DNA of 10,693 bases from Akkermansiaceae bacterium (GTDB taxonomy: Bacteria; Verrucomicrobiota; Verrucomicrobiia; Verrucomicrobiales; Akkermansiaceae). Under the pieces are notes generated by a model. The model had not been told where the DNA came from and did no database searches. It worked only from the letters and a program-made list of their open reading frames with translations. Location of the stretch: contig JACMMB010000154.1 of NCBI GenBank assembly GCA_014379305.1, forward strand, positions 1-10,693. Reading direction: 5' to 3'. Below are positions 1-7,240 of the stretch, one piece after another (positions within the stretch are counted from its first letter, which is position 1; each line of letters starts with the position of its first letter). A program made the position numbers and the translations under genes.

Positions 1-961
1 AAGCATTCATGATTTTGTATAAGCTGCCGTCTTCATAAGCTCGAAGCAGGGTTGGGTGAATGTAGTATTTCCGGCAGGTGGCAGGGGTGTGATTGAGTTG
101 TGCGGCGGTGGCTTTGATCGCTTCGTTGAGGGCTTGGGTGCGGAAGGTTTTCGTCTCCGCGGGTGGCTCCGACTTCAGCATTTGCGCGCAAAGAATTGTT
201 GCTTTCCAAGTCCGAAATTGCTTCGCGGTGAAATCACCGCCACTGGCATCTTTGATCCATTGGTTCACTTCGTCGGTCCCGACATCATGGTATTCGCCGG
301 CATCATCAGCATAGCGGAACAGGTGTTGGCCGGGCAGATCCTGCAATTCGGAAATAAGTTTCAGAAGCGCGGGATTTTCAATCTCGGCCTCATGATGCTT
401 GCCGGATTTTCCACGGAATCGCAATTTCAGGCGCTCGTCATGCTCGAAGATGTGACGGGTGAGCAGGGTTGAGAGGCCGTAGCTTTTGTTTTCCTTCTCG
501 TATTGGGAGTTCCCGATGCGATAGCCGGTATGATCCAGCAGGAAAACGATTCCAGCGATCACGCGGTCACGGCTGAGTTCGGCTTCGGCTAGTGATTTCC
601 GATATGCCTTGCGGATGTCAGGCAGCATGGCAGCGAAGCTGGAAAGCACGCCGAATTTACGATCCGCGGCGTATTCGTGCCACGCAGGGTGGTAGCGATA
701 TTGCTTGCGGCCCCTGTCGTCGATGCCGGTGGCCTGGAGATGGCCGCTCGGCTTCATGCAGATCCAGACTTTTTCATAGGCGGGAGGAACCGCCAGCGAG
801 AGGATGCGTTTACGCTCTTCCCTGGATTTGAGAAACGAGCCGTCCGGAAGTTTGAAGGAAAATCCCTGTCCGCGACGAACACGGGAGTAACCCAGCATTT
901 CATCGGAAGTGAAGATCAGTTTGATCGAGGTTCCTTCGGGGGTTTTGGAAGTAATCAGCAT
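1..961 (-). CDS. DNA topoisomerase IB (poxvirus/bacterial type), 3' end off window
   Basis: Relaxes supercoiled DNA by nicking one strand and forming a 3'-phosphotyrosyl intermediate; acts on the chromosome. Translating the minus strand from the ATG at 961 gives 320 codons open to the window edge. Recognisable blocks are the N-terminal WICMKPSGHLQATGIDDRGR and KQYRYHP segments, HTGYRIGN (about 145-152), FRGKSGKHHE (182-191), DLPGQHLFRY, DFTAKQFRTW (242-251) and NHTPATCRKYYIHP (290-303). The inferred catalytic set is R148, K185, R250, H291 and Y300, with spacing as in the family. Only the extreme C-terminus is missing, since family members are about 330-360 residues. An in-frame TAA five codons upstream supports the ATG at 961; no Shine-Dalgarno is visible. 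It is divergent from the DUF892 gene. H291 lies where the Deinococcus-type enzymes carry Asn and the poxvirus enzyme carries His. The family call is secure. Confidence 0.95.
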   Translation of the reverse strand, partial: MLITSKTPEGTSIKLIFTSDEMLGYSRVRRGQGFSFKLPDGSFLKSREERKRILSLAVPPAYEKVWICMKPSGHLQATGIDDRGRKQYRYHPAWHEYAADRKFGVLSSFAAMLPDIRKAYRKSLAEAELSRDRVIAGIVFLLDHTGYRIGNSQYEKENKSYGLSTLLTRHIFEHDERLKLRFRGKSGKHHEAEIENPALLKLISELQDLPGQHLFRYADDAGEYHDVGTDEVNQWIKDASGGDFTAKQFRTWKATILCAQMLKSEPPAETKTFRTQALNEAIKATAAQLNHTPATCRKYYIHPTLLRAYEDGSLYKIMNA

Positions 962-1089
962 AAGTTCTGACTTTTATCGCAAAGACCATGCCGCAAACCT
1001 TTCCTCCGTTTCCGTATCAAAAGTGACTCCTTATTGCGTCAAAGGTATGCCTTTTGCGCCCCGGAATTTGCAGATTGCAAGCGGACATG

Positions 1090-1109
1090 GTTGATCCAGT
1101 GCGATCAAC
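1090..1109. promoter_or_regulatory. Perfect dyad, candidate activator (enhancer-binding protein) site
   Basis: GTTGATC (1090-1096), a 6-nt spacer, then GATCAAC (1103-1109) form a perfect inverted repeat in the topoisomerase/DUF892 divergent spacer. Its centre is about 82 bp upstream of the transcription start predicted from the sigma-54 promoter at 1155-1171, which is in the usual range for activator sites of that promoter class. No T-run follows on either strand, so a terminator is less likely. It could also act on the topoisomerase gene, whose start is about 130 bp away. Confidence 0.5.
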
Positions 1110-1154
1110 GGAGACTTTTCTTCGGAGATTAAAGGGAATCGGTGGCTGAGGTGA

Positions 1155-1171
1155 TTGGCACTTGTCTTGCA
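1155..1171 (+). promoter_or_regulatory. Sigma-54 (-24/-12) promoter for the DUF892 gene
   Basis: The sequence TTGGCACTTGTCTTGCA matches the sigma-54 consensus (TGGCAC, five bases, TTGCA). The GG at 1157-1158 and the GC at 1169-1170 are exactly 12 bases apart, as required. The predicted transcription start is near 1182, leaving a leader of about 24 nt before the ATG at 1206. The only departure is T instead of the usual G just after TGGCAC. Such promoters need an ATP-driven activator, and a dyad lies at the right distance upstream. The match is direct; use in vivo is inference. Confidence 0.72.
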
Positions 1172-1205
1172 ATGTTAATGATACTCTTAACCACCAATCA
1201 AAAAA

Positions 1206-1715
1206 ATGTCCAAGCTTACCAATCTGGAAAAACTGTTAGTTCACGAAATCAAGGATCTCTACAGCGCGGAATCCCAACTTGTGAAAGCACTGCCAAAGAT
1301 GGCAAAAGCCGCTTCCAATGTGGATCTTAAAGAGGCGTTCAAAGCCCATCTTGTGGAAACCAAGACCCATGTCGAACGTCTCGAGAAAGTCGCCGAGTTA
1401 CTTGATACCACTCCACGTGGACTCACCTGCAAGGCGATGAAAGGTCTGGTCGAAGAAGGCGCGGAAACGATGGAGGAGGAGGGAGATGAGAATATCATCG
1501 ATCTTGCTCTCATAACGGCTGCCCAAAAGGTCGAACATTACGAGATTGCCGGATATGGGTCGGCGCATGCTCTGGCCACGACCCTCAAGCTTCCTGAGGT
1601 CGCAAGCCTGGTAGCGGCAACACTTGCGGAAGAAGGTGCGGCTGACAAGAAACTCGGTATGATCGCCGCAAGTTTATTGAAATCCGCGCCTCGTGCGTCC
1701 CAGGCGACAAAATGA
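1206..1715 (+). CDS. Ferritin-like DUF892 protein (YciE/YciF family)
   Basis: A 169-residue, all-helical, ferritin-like four-helix-bundle protein of the DUF892 family, cytosolic and typically associated with stress; the biochemical role is not established. The N-terminal block LEKLLVHEIKDLYSAESQL is the family hallmark. Candidate di-metal ligands are E22, E51 and H55 (an ExxxH pair), E110 with nearby H111 and E113, and E143 with D147 (ExxxD), one set per helix as in ferritin-like carriers. The length is normal for the family (about 160-170). The ATG at 1206 starts the conserved block almost at once; the leader is A-rich with no Shine-Dalgarno. It stands alone between a sigma-54 promoter and a hairpin terminator, so it is probably monocistronic. 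The family is clear; which paralogue (YciE or YciF) it matches is not. Confidence 0.92.
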   Translation: MSKLTNLEKLLVHEIKDLYSAESQLVKALPKMAKAASNVDLKEAFKAHLVETKTHVERLEKVAELLDTTPRGLTCKAMKGLVEEGAETMEEEGDENIIDLALITAAQKVEHYEIAGYGSAHALATTLKLPEVASLVAATLAEEGAADKKLGMIAASLLKSAPRASQATK

Positions 1716-1730
1716 GCGGTAAAATTGTTC

Positions 1731-1753
1731 AGCTGCCCTGAATCAGGGCAGCT
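1731..1753. terminator. Bidirectional hairpin between convergent genes
   Basis: AGCTGCCCTGA (1731-1741) and TCAGGGCAGCT (1743-1753) are perfect inverted repeats around a single A. In RNA this would be a 9-bp stem (AGCTGCCCT/AGGGCAGCT) with a 5-nt loop. It lies 15 bp after the DUF892 stop and directly abuts the glycogen synthase stop codon, so it can serve both strands. Flanks are A/T-rich (AATTTTAC reading leftward, ATTTATAG rightward), but there is no long U-run. Confidence 0.78.
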
Positions 1754-3289
1754 TCATGCATTTATAGGAATAAGGCTGCGATACATCCCTAGATATTCGC
1801 TGATCATTTTTTCCGGTGAAAAGGCATTGACCGCATCTGACATTATTCTCTGACGGTTCCTTTGTTTCTCTTCCTCCGGACCAAGATGGAATTCCATCGC
1901 ACGATCAATTGCCCATCGCAGACCTTCTGAATTGTGAACTTCGAATAGGAAGCCATTACCTGTTCCGGCATGGCTATCGAGGTGCTTTACGGTATCGCGA
2001 AGACCTCCGGTCAAATGGGCGATGGGGAGGCTTCCATAACGCAGACCGATCATTTGAGCCAAGCCGCACGGTTCAAATGATGAAGGCATGAAAATAAAAT
2101 CCGAAGCTGCATATCCAAGTCGGGAAAACGGCTCATGGAATTTCCTGACTGCGATTCTTCGATGCAGGCCTTGGCTTTCGGCGATGTCATCGAAGTGTCT
2201 TGCCGAAGGTCCGTCGGCGATAAAGACGACTTGAATTCCAGATTCCCAATAATCCGAAATAACCTGTTGAAGAATTTCCGCCAGCAGTTGGCAGCCTTTT
2301 TGGACGGGATCGAGACGGGAAGGCCAGAAGAACATCGGCGCGTTCGGGTTTTCATCGAAGCCGAGAATGCGCTGTAATTCGATCTTGTTCTCGCGTTTGC
2401 CTTCAATATGGGTCGCCGCGTCATATTGGCGGTAAATGTATCGATCCTGTCTTGGAGAACGGCTTTCCGGCAGGGAATTGAGGATGCCAGAGGCATGACC
2501 GGCGGAGATTTTCCCACGCACGGCATCCGCAACCTGCCATGAAACCCCATGTCCGCTGATATTGAGTTCGTTCAAAAAGCTGGGACTCACGGTATTCATC
2601 CGGTCGGCGGCCAGGATACCGGAGCCTAGCATGCTGACCGGATTGTGGCTGCGTGTTTCTTCATAGGAATGCGGGTAGCGGCCATAGTATAGATGGTTCC
2701 AGAAGCGTGCGGAATCAATACCCCGGTCTTCGATATGCGAGAGCGTGGTTTGTTCGTCATGCAGGTTGTGCATTGTGAAAATGGAAGGAATACCCATGCT
2801 GCGCGCGGCGGCAGGCACCAAGCCTGTCATCCAATCATGGCAGTGGACGAGATCCGGGCGAATGCGCGGCATGACGTAGTGAATCACATCGCGCTGAAAG
2901 GCGAATGCTGCACGGAGATTGGAATTTGAACAACCGTCGTACACGGATTTCCGATAGTAAAATTCGCGGTCCTTGCACAGGTGCAGGCGCCGAGAGTGTC
3001 CGTTCGGGCCGGGCTCGAAAAGAGAGCGGAAATGGGGAAGCGCCACATGCACGTCCGCACCGGCATCGGTGAGGGAATCCAACAGCAGGGCGCTGACATC
3101 AGCGAGTCCACCGGCTTTCACGCAAGGTGCTTGCTTGCCATTGGTTGCCAGGAAAACGCTCTCGCTGATTTCCGGAGTGACCAATAAAATCTTCAAACGC
3201 CTCTTGCCCGCTTTCCTGCTGCTCGAGCGTTTGAAAGTTTCCGCCGGGGTCTCGGATGAGGTTACGGGGTCGTCGGTTTTGAGTTGCAT
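1754..3289 (-). CDS. glgA: Glycogen/starch synthase-like glycosyltransferase (GT5)
   Basis: Cytosolic GT-B enzyme expected to elongate alpha-1,4-glucan from a nucleotide-glucose donor; 511 residues, a little over the usual 470-490 because of a basic, Ser-rich 30-residue N-terminal extension. The N-terminal Rossmann domain starts at RLKILLVTPE (31). VKAGGLADV (57-65) carries donor-binding K58, followed by HCHDW (149-153) and TMHNL (172-176, H174). The C-terminal domain has PSRLDPVQKG (323-332; R325, K331), FEPCGLAQM (405-413; E406) and TGGLRDTV (427-434). The usual NGID motif is replaced by NSLP (271-274), and there is one extra residue between the catalytic Arg and Lys compared with E. coli GlgA. 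The ATG at 3289 is the only Met before residue 140. No Shine-Dalgarno is visible. No other glycogen gene is in the window, so the donor (ADP- or UDP-glucose) and exact product are uncertain. Confidence 0.85.
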   Translation of the reverse strand: MQLKTDDPVTSSETPAETFKRSSSRKAGKRRLKILLVTPEISESVFLATNGKQAPCVKAGGLADVSALLLDSLTDAGADVHVALPHFRSLFEPGPNGHSRRLHLCKDREFYYRKSVYDGCSNSNLRAAFAFQRDVIHYVMPRIRPDLVHCHDWMTGLVPAAARSMGIPSIFTMHNLHDEQTTLSHIEDRGIDSARFWNHLYYGRYPHSYEETRSHNPVSMLGSGILAADRMNTVSPSFLNELNISGHGVSWQVADAVRGKISAGHASGILNSLPESRSPRQDRYIYRQYDAATHIEGKRENKIELQRILGFDENPNAPMFFWPSRLDPVQKGCQLLAEILQQVISDYWESGIQVVFIADGPSARHFDDIAESQGLHRRIAVRKFHEPFSRLGYAASDFIFMPSSFEPCGLAQMIGLRYGSLPIAHLTGGLRDTVKHLDSHAGTGNGFLFEVHNSEGLRWAIDRAMEFHLGPEEEKQRNRQRIMSDAVNAFSPEKMISEYLGMYRSLIPINA

Positions 3290-3648
3290 GGGCTTATTCT
3301 GGACGAACCGGGATAGTTTTCAGGTAGCTCTTTATGTGCCATGCGAATTCCGGATTCTAACCCATTTAGATCGAGTATATCTTTGTGCGTCAGATCATTG
3401 CCGCCTGCAAATTGCAGGTTTTAGCAGGGCATTTCGCCAGCAGGGAAATGGGCCGAATGGACGCGCAGCTGCTGACAAGCGGCAGGTTTTGGATGGGAAA
3501 TCCCATGCTCCGCATTTGGAAACCATTTCTCTTGCCACTCCGGGGGGCAAAGCTCAAAACAAGCCCCGCCCGTTCGGAGGTGCATCATCAACCTGTTGCG
3601 CTGTCCGCAACGAGGAGCTAACGACCCTAACCAATCACAGCGCCATTT
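3290..3648. other. 359-bp noncoding divergent spacer
   Basis: This stretch separates the divergent glycogen synthase and aminotransferase genes. Short open frames here have no recognisable protein character. It holds the palindrome listed at 3404-3418. It also has a possible weak GC-rich pairing (GGGGC at 3544-3548 with GCCCC at 3563-3567, no U-run). On the minus strand a TAGAAT hexamer could be a -10 element for the glycogen synthase, but there is no good -35 partner. I do not see a clear promoter or riboswitch. Confidence 0.6.
3404..3418. promoter_or_regulatory. Perfect 7-bp palindrome, possible operator
   Basis: CCTGCAA (3404-3410) and TTGCAGG (3412-3418) are perfect inverted repeats around one A. 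A one-base centre cannot form a full hairpin loop, so a dimeric DNA-binding protein site is more plausible than an RNA structure. It is about 115 bp before the glycogen synthase start and 230 bp before the aminotransferase start. Which gene it would serve, and which regulator binds, cannot be told. Confidence 0.4.
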
Positions 3649-4815
3649 ATGTACAGCATTTCCTCACGAATCGAAAAAGTTTCCCCATCACTCACACTCG
3701 CCGTCACCGCCCAAGTGAAGGTGATGCTGGCAAATGGCGAAGAAGTTTACGCTCTTGCAGGAGGCGAGCCGGAAGTGGACACCCCGAAGTTCATCAAAGA
3801 GGCGGCGGTCAAAGCCCTGATGGACGGTCGCACGAAATACACCCCGTCCGGCGGCATTCCCGAGCTCCGTGAAGCACTTTCGGAAAAACTCAAGACCGAT
3901 AACGGTCTCGATTATGCCCCGAACCAGATTTGCGTGACTTCCGGGGCGAAAATGGCCTGCTTCAACGCGATACTTGCCTTGGTTGAGGAGGGTGACGAGG
4001 TAATCATCCCAACGCCTTATTGGGTTTCGTATCCGGAAATGGTGCGCCTTGCCGGAGGCACTCCGGTTTTGATCGAGACCAAGGAATCGACCGGCTGGAA
4101 AATGACTCCCGAGCAGTTCGAGGAAGCGATGACACCGGCCACGAAAATGGTCATCATCAATTCGCCAGGCAATCCTACCGGCGCGGTTTACTCGAAAGAG
4201 GAGCTGCTTGCGATCGGTGAAATCGCCATCGGCGAGGATATCATGATTCTTTCGGATGAGATTTACGAAAAACTTGTCTATGGCGAGGCCAAGCACGTTT
4301 CCATCGCATCCCTAAGCGATGAACTTTACAATCTCACCATCACCGTCAATGGCTTCTCAAAAGCCTATTCGATGACCGGCTGGCGCCTCGGTTACACCGC
4401 CGCACCGAAGGCGGTTGCGGATGCGATTGACAAGGTGCAGAACCACACCGTTTCCAATGCCACAAGTTTCGCGCAATATGGTGCGATTGCCGCGCTTCAG
4501 GGGGACCAGTCTTTTATTGACGATTTACGTGGTGAATATGACGTGAAACGCCAGTTCGTTTTCTCCCGTCTCAAGGCCATTTCCAACATCCGTGTCGTCG
4601 AGCCACTTGGAGCGTTTTATTTCTTTGTCTACACCGGCCAGATGGGCATCAAGTCGATGAATCTTTGCGATAAACTGCTCTCCCGTTACAAAGTTGCAGC
4701 CGTGCCCGGAGTGGCATTCGGTTATGACGAGGGCGTCCGGCTCAGCTACTGCACGACGCTGGATGTCCTCAATGAAGGGATCACCCGCTTCGAGCAGTTC
4801 TGCCGGGAGCATTGA
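3649..4815 (+). CDS. aspC: Class I PLP aminotransferase, aspartate aminotransferase type
   Basis: A 388-residue, fold-type I, PLP-dependent enzyme of the Thermus/Bacillus aspartate aminotransferase subgroup. It would interconvert aspartate + 2-oxoglutarate with oxaloacetate + glutamate, and some members also use prephenate. Visible motifs are YTPSGGIPELREAL (64-77), NSPGNPTGAV (171-180, N175 contacting the pyridoxal ring), LSDEIYEKLVY (201-211, D203 and Y206) and NGFSKAYSMTGWRLGY (234-249) with Schiff-base K238. The C-terminal VRLSY contains R364, the alpha-carboxylate anchor. K101 in TSGAKMACFN sits where the Thermus enzyme uses a Lys to bind the substrate side-chain carboxylate, supporting acidic substrates. 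An in-frame TAA seven codons upstream fixes the ATG at 3649. There is no close Shine-Dalgarno. It is convergent with the RNase R gene, 21 bp between the stops. The subgroup is confident; whether it also works in tyrosine/phenylalanine synthesis is open. Confidence 0.92.
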   Translation: MYSISSRIEKVSPSLTLAVTAQVKVMLANGEEVYALAGGEPEVDTPKFIKEAAVKALMDGRTKYTPSGGIPELREALSEKLKTDNGLDYAPNQICVTSGAKMACFNAILALVEEGDEVIIPTPYWVSYPEMVRLAGGTPVLIETKESTGWKMTPEQFEEAMTPATKMVIINSPGNPTGAVYSKEELLAIGEIAIGEDIMILSDEIYEKLVYGEAKHVSIASLSDELYNLTITVNGFSKAYSMTGWRLGYTAAPKAVADAIDKVQNHTVSNATSFAQYGAIAALQGDQSFIDDLRGEYDVKRQFVFSRLKAISNIRVVEPLGAFYFFVYTGQMGIKSMNLCDKLLSRYKVAAVPGVAFGYDEGVRLSYCTTLDVLNEGITRFEQFCREH

Positions 4816-4832
4816 TTCAAGGGTGATGAATC
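4814..4832. terminator. Weak hairpin between convergent aminotransferase and RNase R genes
   Basis: GATTCA (4814-4819) and TGAATC (4827-4832) form a 6-bp, A/T-rich stem with a 7-nt loop spanning the aminotransferase stop codon, just before the RNase R stop. An adjacent CTAATTAG palindrome (4833-4840) follows. There is no U-run and the stem is weak, so this is only a candidate shared terminator. Confidence 0.3.
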
Positions 4833-4836
4833 CTAA

Positions 4837-7188
4837 TTAGCGACGCTTGCGGGTGTTGCGTTTCGGAGGCTTGCCCGGGCGCTTGTGCTGGGGGCCGGAA
4901 TGCGCCGCTGGTTTCGGGGTTGGCTTTTTGTGGCCGTGTTTGGCGGGCGGGCGGGCGGAGGATTTCAGGCCCGGTTTCACCCCTTCCGTGGTAGGGGGGC
5001 CGGCGACGGCGAAATCGACAAAGCGTTTGATTTTGTCGATGGCGATGATGCGGAGGGGAAGTTTCATACCGAGGGCGAGGCGACGGCCATCGAACGAGGT
5101 CCAGGCCATATTGTGTGCCTCGAAGCGCCAGTTGGTAGAGCGGGGGAGGTCTTCGCGTTTGACCACGCCGCGAACATTCATGTCGGGGATTTCGACCATC
5201 AGGCCCATCGGGCGGACATCGGTGATGACGCCGTCAAAGGTGGTTTCCTCGCCTTCGTTTTTCGATTGGTTGGTGGAGGCGATGAGTTCGAGGTATTCAA
5301 GGAGCTTGATTTGCCTGGTCTCGGATTCGGCTTCCGCAGAGGTGCGCTCGGTATCGGAAATGTGCCTGGAGAAGTCACGCAAGTCGGCTTGAGAAGGGGT
5401 GCGATCGGGGTTTGCCGGTGGGTTTTCCAAAAACGGCTGGAGCGAGCGGTGAACGACGAGATCGGCGTAGCGACGGATGGGGGAGGTGAAATGGCAGTAA
5501 TCGGTTTTGGCGAGTCCGTAGTGGCCGAGTGGCTCCGCGGCATAGGCGGCGCGTTTCAGGGATTTCAGCAAGCCGAGCTTGATGGTGTGCTCTTCAGGGG
5601 TGCCTTTCGATTCGTCGAGCAATTTCTGGATGTGGGAACGGTTGGTGAGGTCGCCGGGGTGATAGCCATATTGTTTGGCGGTCTCCGTGTAGTCCAACAA
5701 CCGTGAGGGATCGGGGTCTTCATGGATACGGAAAATGGAAGGTTTGGAGCGCTCGCGGAGGATTTTGGCCACCGCCTGGTTGGCGATGAGCATGCATTCC
5801 TCGACCAGCTGGTGGGACTCGGTATGGACAACCGCGTGGGCATCGCAGGCGCGACCGTTTTCATCGAGCTTGATCTTGATCTCGGTCATTTCGAGGTCGA
5901 GGGCGCCGTTGGCGAAGCGGTTGGCGCGGAGCAGGGAGGCCATTTTCCAAGCTTCCTTGATGGAGGGAATGAGGGTGGGATCGGAGCCTTCGGGGGCGGG
6001 TTTTCCGTCAAGAATGGCTTGGGCCATTTCATAGGAAAGTTTGGCACGGGAGTGGATGACCGAGTCGATGAATTTGGTGTTGAGGACCCGGCCGTCCGGG
6101 GAAATTTCGAGTATGGCACATTTGGTCAGTCGGTCGACATTCGGCTTCAGGGAGCAAATGCCGTTGGAGAGTTCGGTGGGCAGCATTGGCAGAACGCGGT
6201 CAACGAGGTAGGTGGAATTTCCGCGCTCCGAGGCTTCCTTGTCCATGGGTGAGCCGGGCTTGATGTAGTGGGAGACGTCGGCAATATGTACGGCGAGGAG
6301 CCAGCCACCGGCTTTGGTTTTGGCGATATAAATGGCGTCGTCGTGGTCTTTGGCATCAGCGGGGTCGATGGTGATGACAAGCTTGTCGCGGTAATCCACA
6401 CGGCGGGCGATTTCCACGGGAGAAACCTCATCGGCGACGGCGCGGGCTTCGCGGAGAACTTCTTCTGGAAACGAGGTGCGGAGACCGTAGCGCGCGATGG
6501 TGGAAAGAATGTCAACGCCGGCATCGCCGGGCCAACCGAGGACTTCGGTCACACGGCCGATGGGATCCGCGGCGGGGCTGGCCCAGGATACGAGATCAAT
6601 GACGACGAGCTGGCCGGGCTCGGCGGTGCTGTCACCGGTGATGTTGATACGGCCTTCGAGAGCTTTGTCATCGGTTTCGGCCCAGGCGAATTTGTCCTTT
6701 CGCCTGAAGACGCCGACGATGCGGCCTGAGCGGCGCGAGATGATTTCGATGACTTTCCCGCGCATTTCCTGATCATCGGGAACGGGACCGCGTTGGCGGG
6801 GATTTGAAGAGGGCGGGGTGGCGGTGATGCGGACAGTATCGCCGTCGAGGGCGGTCTCGGTTTTATCGCGGGGTATGAAGATGCGGGAATGGAGGGTGAA
6901 ATCGATGCCGACAGCTTCGTTGGCGGGATCGCCGATGATGGGATAAAAGAATGCGTGGCCGTTAGGCAGGAATTTGATGGAACCGGTGAGGGAGTTTTTG
7001 GGTGAGGCTTTCAGGGTATATAGGGATTTGGAGCCGAGGGTGATAAGATTGCCCGAGGTGAGTTCCTCAAGGGTGGTGGCAAGGGAGTTTTTTTGGATGG
7101 GAGGGAGGTCGAGGTGGCGGGCGATCTGGGTTTTGGAAAGGGGTTTTTCCGGGTTGAGGCGGAAGAGGTCGAGAATTTGATCGCGCAT
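4837..7188 (-). CDS. rnr: Ribonuclease R (RNase II/RNB family 3'-5' exoribonuclease)
   Basis: Processive 3'-5' exoribonuclease that degrades structured RNA and takes part in rRNA and tmRNA-linked quality control. From the ATG at 7188 the protein has 783 residues, normal for RNase R. Order: winged-helix domain (about 2-57), two cold-shock domains (about 69-122 and 142-200), RNB catalytic domain (about 262-590), S1 domain (about 649-730), and a Lys/Arg/Pro-rich tail to the end. In TIDPADAKDHDDAIY the metal-binding aspartates are D275, D281, D283 and D284, with the same spacing as E. coli D272/278/280/281. TSPIRRYADL (568-577) carries the conserved Arg pair. The same frame is open a further 93 codons upstream, but that part overlaps chdC and is low-complexity Ser/Pro sequence, so I start at MRDQILDLF. 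It follows chdC by 52 bp and is probably the last gene of that operon. No Shine-Dalgarno. Confidence 0.95.
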   Translation of the reverse strand: MRDQILDLFRLNPEKPLSKTQIARHLDLPPIQKNSLATTLEELTSGNLITLGSKSLYTLKASPKNSLTGSIKFLPNGHAFFYPIIGDPANEAVGIDFTLHSRIFIPRDKTETALDGDTVRITATPPSSNPRQRGPVPDDQEMRGKVIEIISRRSGRIVGVFRRKDKFAWAETDDKALEGRINITGDSTAEPGQLVVIDLVSWASPAADPIGRVTEVLGWPGDAGVDILSTIARYGLRTSFPEEVLREARAVADEVSPVEIARRVDYRDKLVITIDPADAKDHDDAIYIAKTKAGGWLLAVHIADVSHYIKPGSPMDKEASERGNSTYLVDRVLPMLPTELSNGICSLKPNVDRLTKCAILEISPDGRVLNTKFIDSVIHSRAKLSYEMAQAILDGKPAPEGSDPTLIPSIKEAWKMASLLRANRFANGALDLEMTEIKIKLDENGRACDAHAVVHTESHQLVEECMLIANQAVAKILRERSKPSIFRIHEDPDPSRLLDYTETAKQYGYHPGDLTNRSHIQKLLDESKGTPEEHTIKLGLLKSLKRAAYAAEPLGHYGLAKTDYCHFTSPIRRYADLVVHRSLQPFLENPPANPDRTPSQADLRDFSRHISDTERTSAEAESETRQIKLLEYLELIASTNQSKNEGEETTFDGVITDVRPMGLMVEIPDMNVRGVVKREDLPRSTNWRFEAHNMAWTSFDGRRLALGMKLPLRIIAIDKIKRFVDFAVAGPPTTEGVKPGLKSSARPPAKHGHKKPTPKPAAHSGPQHKRPGKPPKRNTRKRR

Positions 7189-7240
7189 GGGAAGAATTGA
7201 AAAGAGGTCAGTAAAAAGATGCGATACAATGATCTGTTGC

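Noticed and set aside
56..970. Several rightward open frames in the first kilobase.
   Set aside because: They are antisense shadows of the topoisomerase IB gene, whose catalytic residues and motifs are all on the minus strand.
1028..1060. On the minus strand, TTGACG followed 17 nt later by TGATAC, as a promoter for the topoisomerase.
   Set aside because: The -35 match is fair, but TGATAC is a poor -10, so I do not list it as a feature.
2973..3872. Rightward 299-codon frame spanning the spacer.
   Set aside because: It runs antisense through the glycogen synthase start and into the aminotransferase in a different frame, with no protein-like character.
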